Of a stretch of DNA of 64,000 nt, positions 62,517-64,000 are shown in pieces; within the stretch, counting starts at the first letter, position 1, and the number at the start of each line of letters is the position of its first letter. Below the pieces are notes generated by a model, which had not been told where the DNA came from, did no database searches, and was given only the letters and a program-made list of their open reading frames with translations. Source of the DNA: Argyresthia goedartella. Its lineage: Eukaryota > Arthropoda > Insecta > Lepidoptera > Argyresthiidae. A program made the position numbers and the translations under genes. Where the stretch lies: NCBI GenBank assembly GCA_949825045.1, contig OX463818.1, positions 26,552,906 through 26,616,905 of the forward strand, written 5' to 3'.

Positions 62517-63177
62517 GTACTACCTTCACTTCGTTGTAATGAGGTGTGCAAACGTTAGCTGGTAGTCACTTTTCACACCAATGTGTTTTTCTTTATGCGA
62601 GGAAATGCGTAGTTTTTCTGGAAAATCAAGTTGAAAATTGCAATAGATTTGTTAAAAAAACGTAAAAATCGCCTTCTCTAAACGTTAAAAAGACCATACA
62701 CAAGCTAAATTTGCACGTATTGTCAATAATGTGGTTGCCATTTTGAACTGTGTGTGGGCAAAACATTTTCTAAATGGCGTACGTTGACATGACGATATTA
62801 TTCAGTAAAGCGGTAGGTAGTGATTTTATTCTCTTTGTTATTCAGTCCATTCCGTTTCTGAACAAGCTACGCGAATGTGCTCCCCTTTCCATCCATTTAT
62901 TCAATTGATATCACTCGTTCAATTGATATAATTTCGACACTAACACTACGGTAGCTTAGGTGCCTTCACCATCTTGTAAAGGCGGTGAGCGAAGCGAGCT
63001 AAACTTAAGTACACATAAAATATTCGGTTCGAAAAAATATCCTCAATTTTTTTTAAAATCAAATATATTTTTACAGAAAAATTATCCATTTCCTCGCAAA
63101 ACGAAATACACTTTGGTTAGAAAAGTGACTACCAGCTATCGTTTGCACACCTCATTACAACAAAATGAAGGCAGTAC
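62517..63177. mobile_element. 661-bp MITE with 58-bp TIRs
   Basis: Left end 62517-62574 and right end 63120-63177 are inverted copies with about 4 mismatches in 58 (shared words TTGTAATGAGGTGTGCAAAC and TAGCTGGTAGTCACTTTTC). The interior is non-coding and includes a fragment of repeat B (62945-63010). The flanks are not clearly duplicated; TTTTAC-like words lie on both sides. Confidence 0.8.
62945..63010 (-). repeat. Repeat family B fragment inside the MITE
   Basis: ACTACGGTAGCTTAGGTGCC and GGTGAGCGAAGCGAGCTAAA are the reverse complement of the B core. Either B inserted in the MITE or both belong to one composite. Confidence 0.6.
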
Positions 63178-63657
63178 GTAAAATTTTACCAACTGTTTAC
63201 CCAATTCCAGTTTTCATGATACAAAGACACTTGATCTGACACCTAAATCAAACTTCATACTCATGTTTGGAAATAGGGGTGAGGAAACAAATGGGACCTA
63301 ATTAAATATTTTGAAACACTTTGCTCACTGAATGTTAATAAAATTGTTATGTTTACATTCCCAAACAGTGAAAGCTTTGCTACAAGCAAGCTTTATCTTA
63401 GATGTAAACAATATATGACATTACATACAATGTCATATACTAATAATTTGATTCATCTGATTGACTCTAACAATTATGTCAGTGATAATGTTTATTTTAC
63501 CAAAGTTAGTTACTACCTTTCAGATTTTTACAAACGACTGTAACTGTGCCGCTATCTTATTTTTTATTATTACAGCCAAGAACTTGGCTAACATGACGTT
63601 ACGTCTGACCTCTAGTGAGCTGTACCCCAGCATACCCAATATAAAAGCGGATGGATA
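63178..63657. other. No recognisable gene
   Basis: AT-rich; frames at 63349-63543 and 63461-63658 have no known motif. Confidence 0.45.
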
Positions 63658-64000
63658 AATAGTCAATAGTCAATAGTCAAAGTACTTTATTACTGTAGAT
63701 ATTTACATATATGTACTTAGCAAACGTCATTTTTTGCCTCTTCTCTACATTGGACCACTGTGGGAGAAGAAGGGCGTAGAAACTCCCACAGATTTATTTT
63801 TAGATCTCTTTTAAAATAGGTTGTGCTTAACTAATACAAATATGAAAAATTTAATTGTTATGATTAATAAGCAGGAATAAATAATTACAAAATTATTAAC
63901 AGCAAGGTCTGTGTTGAGCCAAATTAACCCCATACAGTCCTGTCATTTAAGTAATCTTGAACCAATGTTAAAGCGACTTTGTCGAAAAAGGGATTTTACA
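63658..64000 (-). mobile_element. CR1/L2-type LINE 3' end, continues past the window
   Basis: On the minus strand the end of the coding frame reads FDKVALTLVQDYLNDRTVWG and stops at about 63919; a 3' UTR follows with AAAAGAGATCTAAAAATAAA, TCCCACAGTGGTCCAATG and GAAGAGGCAAAAAATGACG, then TAATAAAGTACTTTGACTAT and a TTGACTA microsatellite that ends the element at 63658. It is the same family as 5590-6541, but has the tandemly amplified word only once. Confidence 0.8.

Overview
This 64 kb window looks like transposon-rich, AT-rich insect chromosome, most likely from a moth or butterfly (Lepidoptera). That call is an inference. It rests on the mixture of mariner, DD37D (maT-like) and Tigger transposons, several tRNA-derived SINEs, CR1/Jockey-type and RTE LINEs, Ty3/Gypsy and BEL/Pao LTR elements, and a short run of the insect telomere motif. 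It also rests on repeat ends that I associate with lepidopteran genomes. I found no convincing host protein-coding gene. Almost everything I can support is a mobile element, a relic of one, or a short dispersed repeat. There is no operon or pathway; the elements relate to each other by insertion, nesting and duplication.

Layout, left part. 0-4 kb: a SINE and a complete mariner with an open transposase gene (846-2128). 4.8-5.5 kb: a deleted hAT element with its target-site duplication. 5.6-6.8 kb: a LINE 3' end whose 3' UTR has expanded into ten 39-bp tandem units, then a second SINE. 7-14 kb: small repeats and MITE-like elements. 14.5-17 kb: RTE and CR1-type LINE relics and an unrecognised cysteine-rich coding relic. 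17.3-19.5 kb: a 2.2-kb solo LTR. 19.9-22.3 kb: a CR1-like LINE split by a second LINE type, with an 8-bp target-site duplication. 23.7-27.9 kb: a nearly complete two-ORF LINE with frameshifts.

Right part. 29.6-37.8 kb: a three-layer nest, in which a small TIR element is split by a minus-strand Ty3/Gypsy element (4-bp duplication GTAC) whose right LTR is split by a DD37D transposon at TA. 38-46 kb: SINE, RTE and other LINE relics. 46.7-48.8 kb: a second copy of the long solo LTR. 49-53.9 kb: tandem repeats, a Helitron helicase relic, a duplicated block and MITEs. 54.1-56.2 kb: a Tigger/pogo element with a complete 545-aa transposase gene. 57.3-61.2 kb: a minus-strand BEL/Pao pol relic. 62.5-63.2 kb: a MITE. 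63.7-64 kb: a second copy of the LINE 3' end that seeded the 39-bp array.

The most striking feature is a set of five perfect inverted repeats with very short spacers (arms 17-33 bp, spacers 1-9 nt). Two lie exactly where the BEL/Pao reading frame breaks. One can be polarised by an unmodified paralogous copy elsewhere in the window. They look like template-switch (snap-back) mutations, or possibly assembly artefacts. I did not find a new defence, toxin or metabolic system. All identifications are from motifs read by eye, without database searches.
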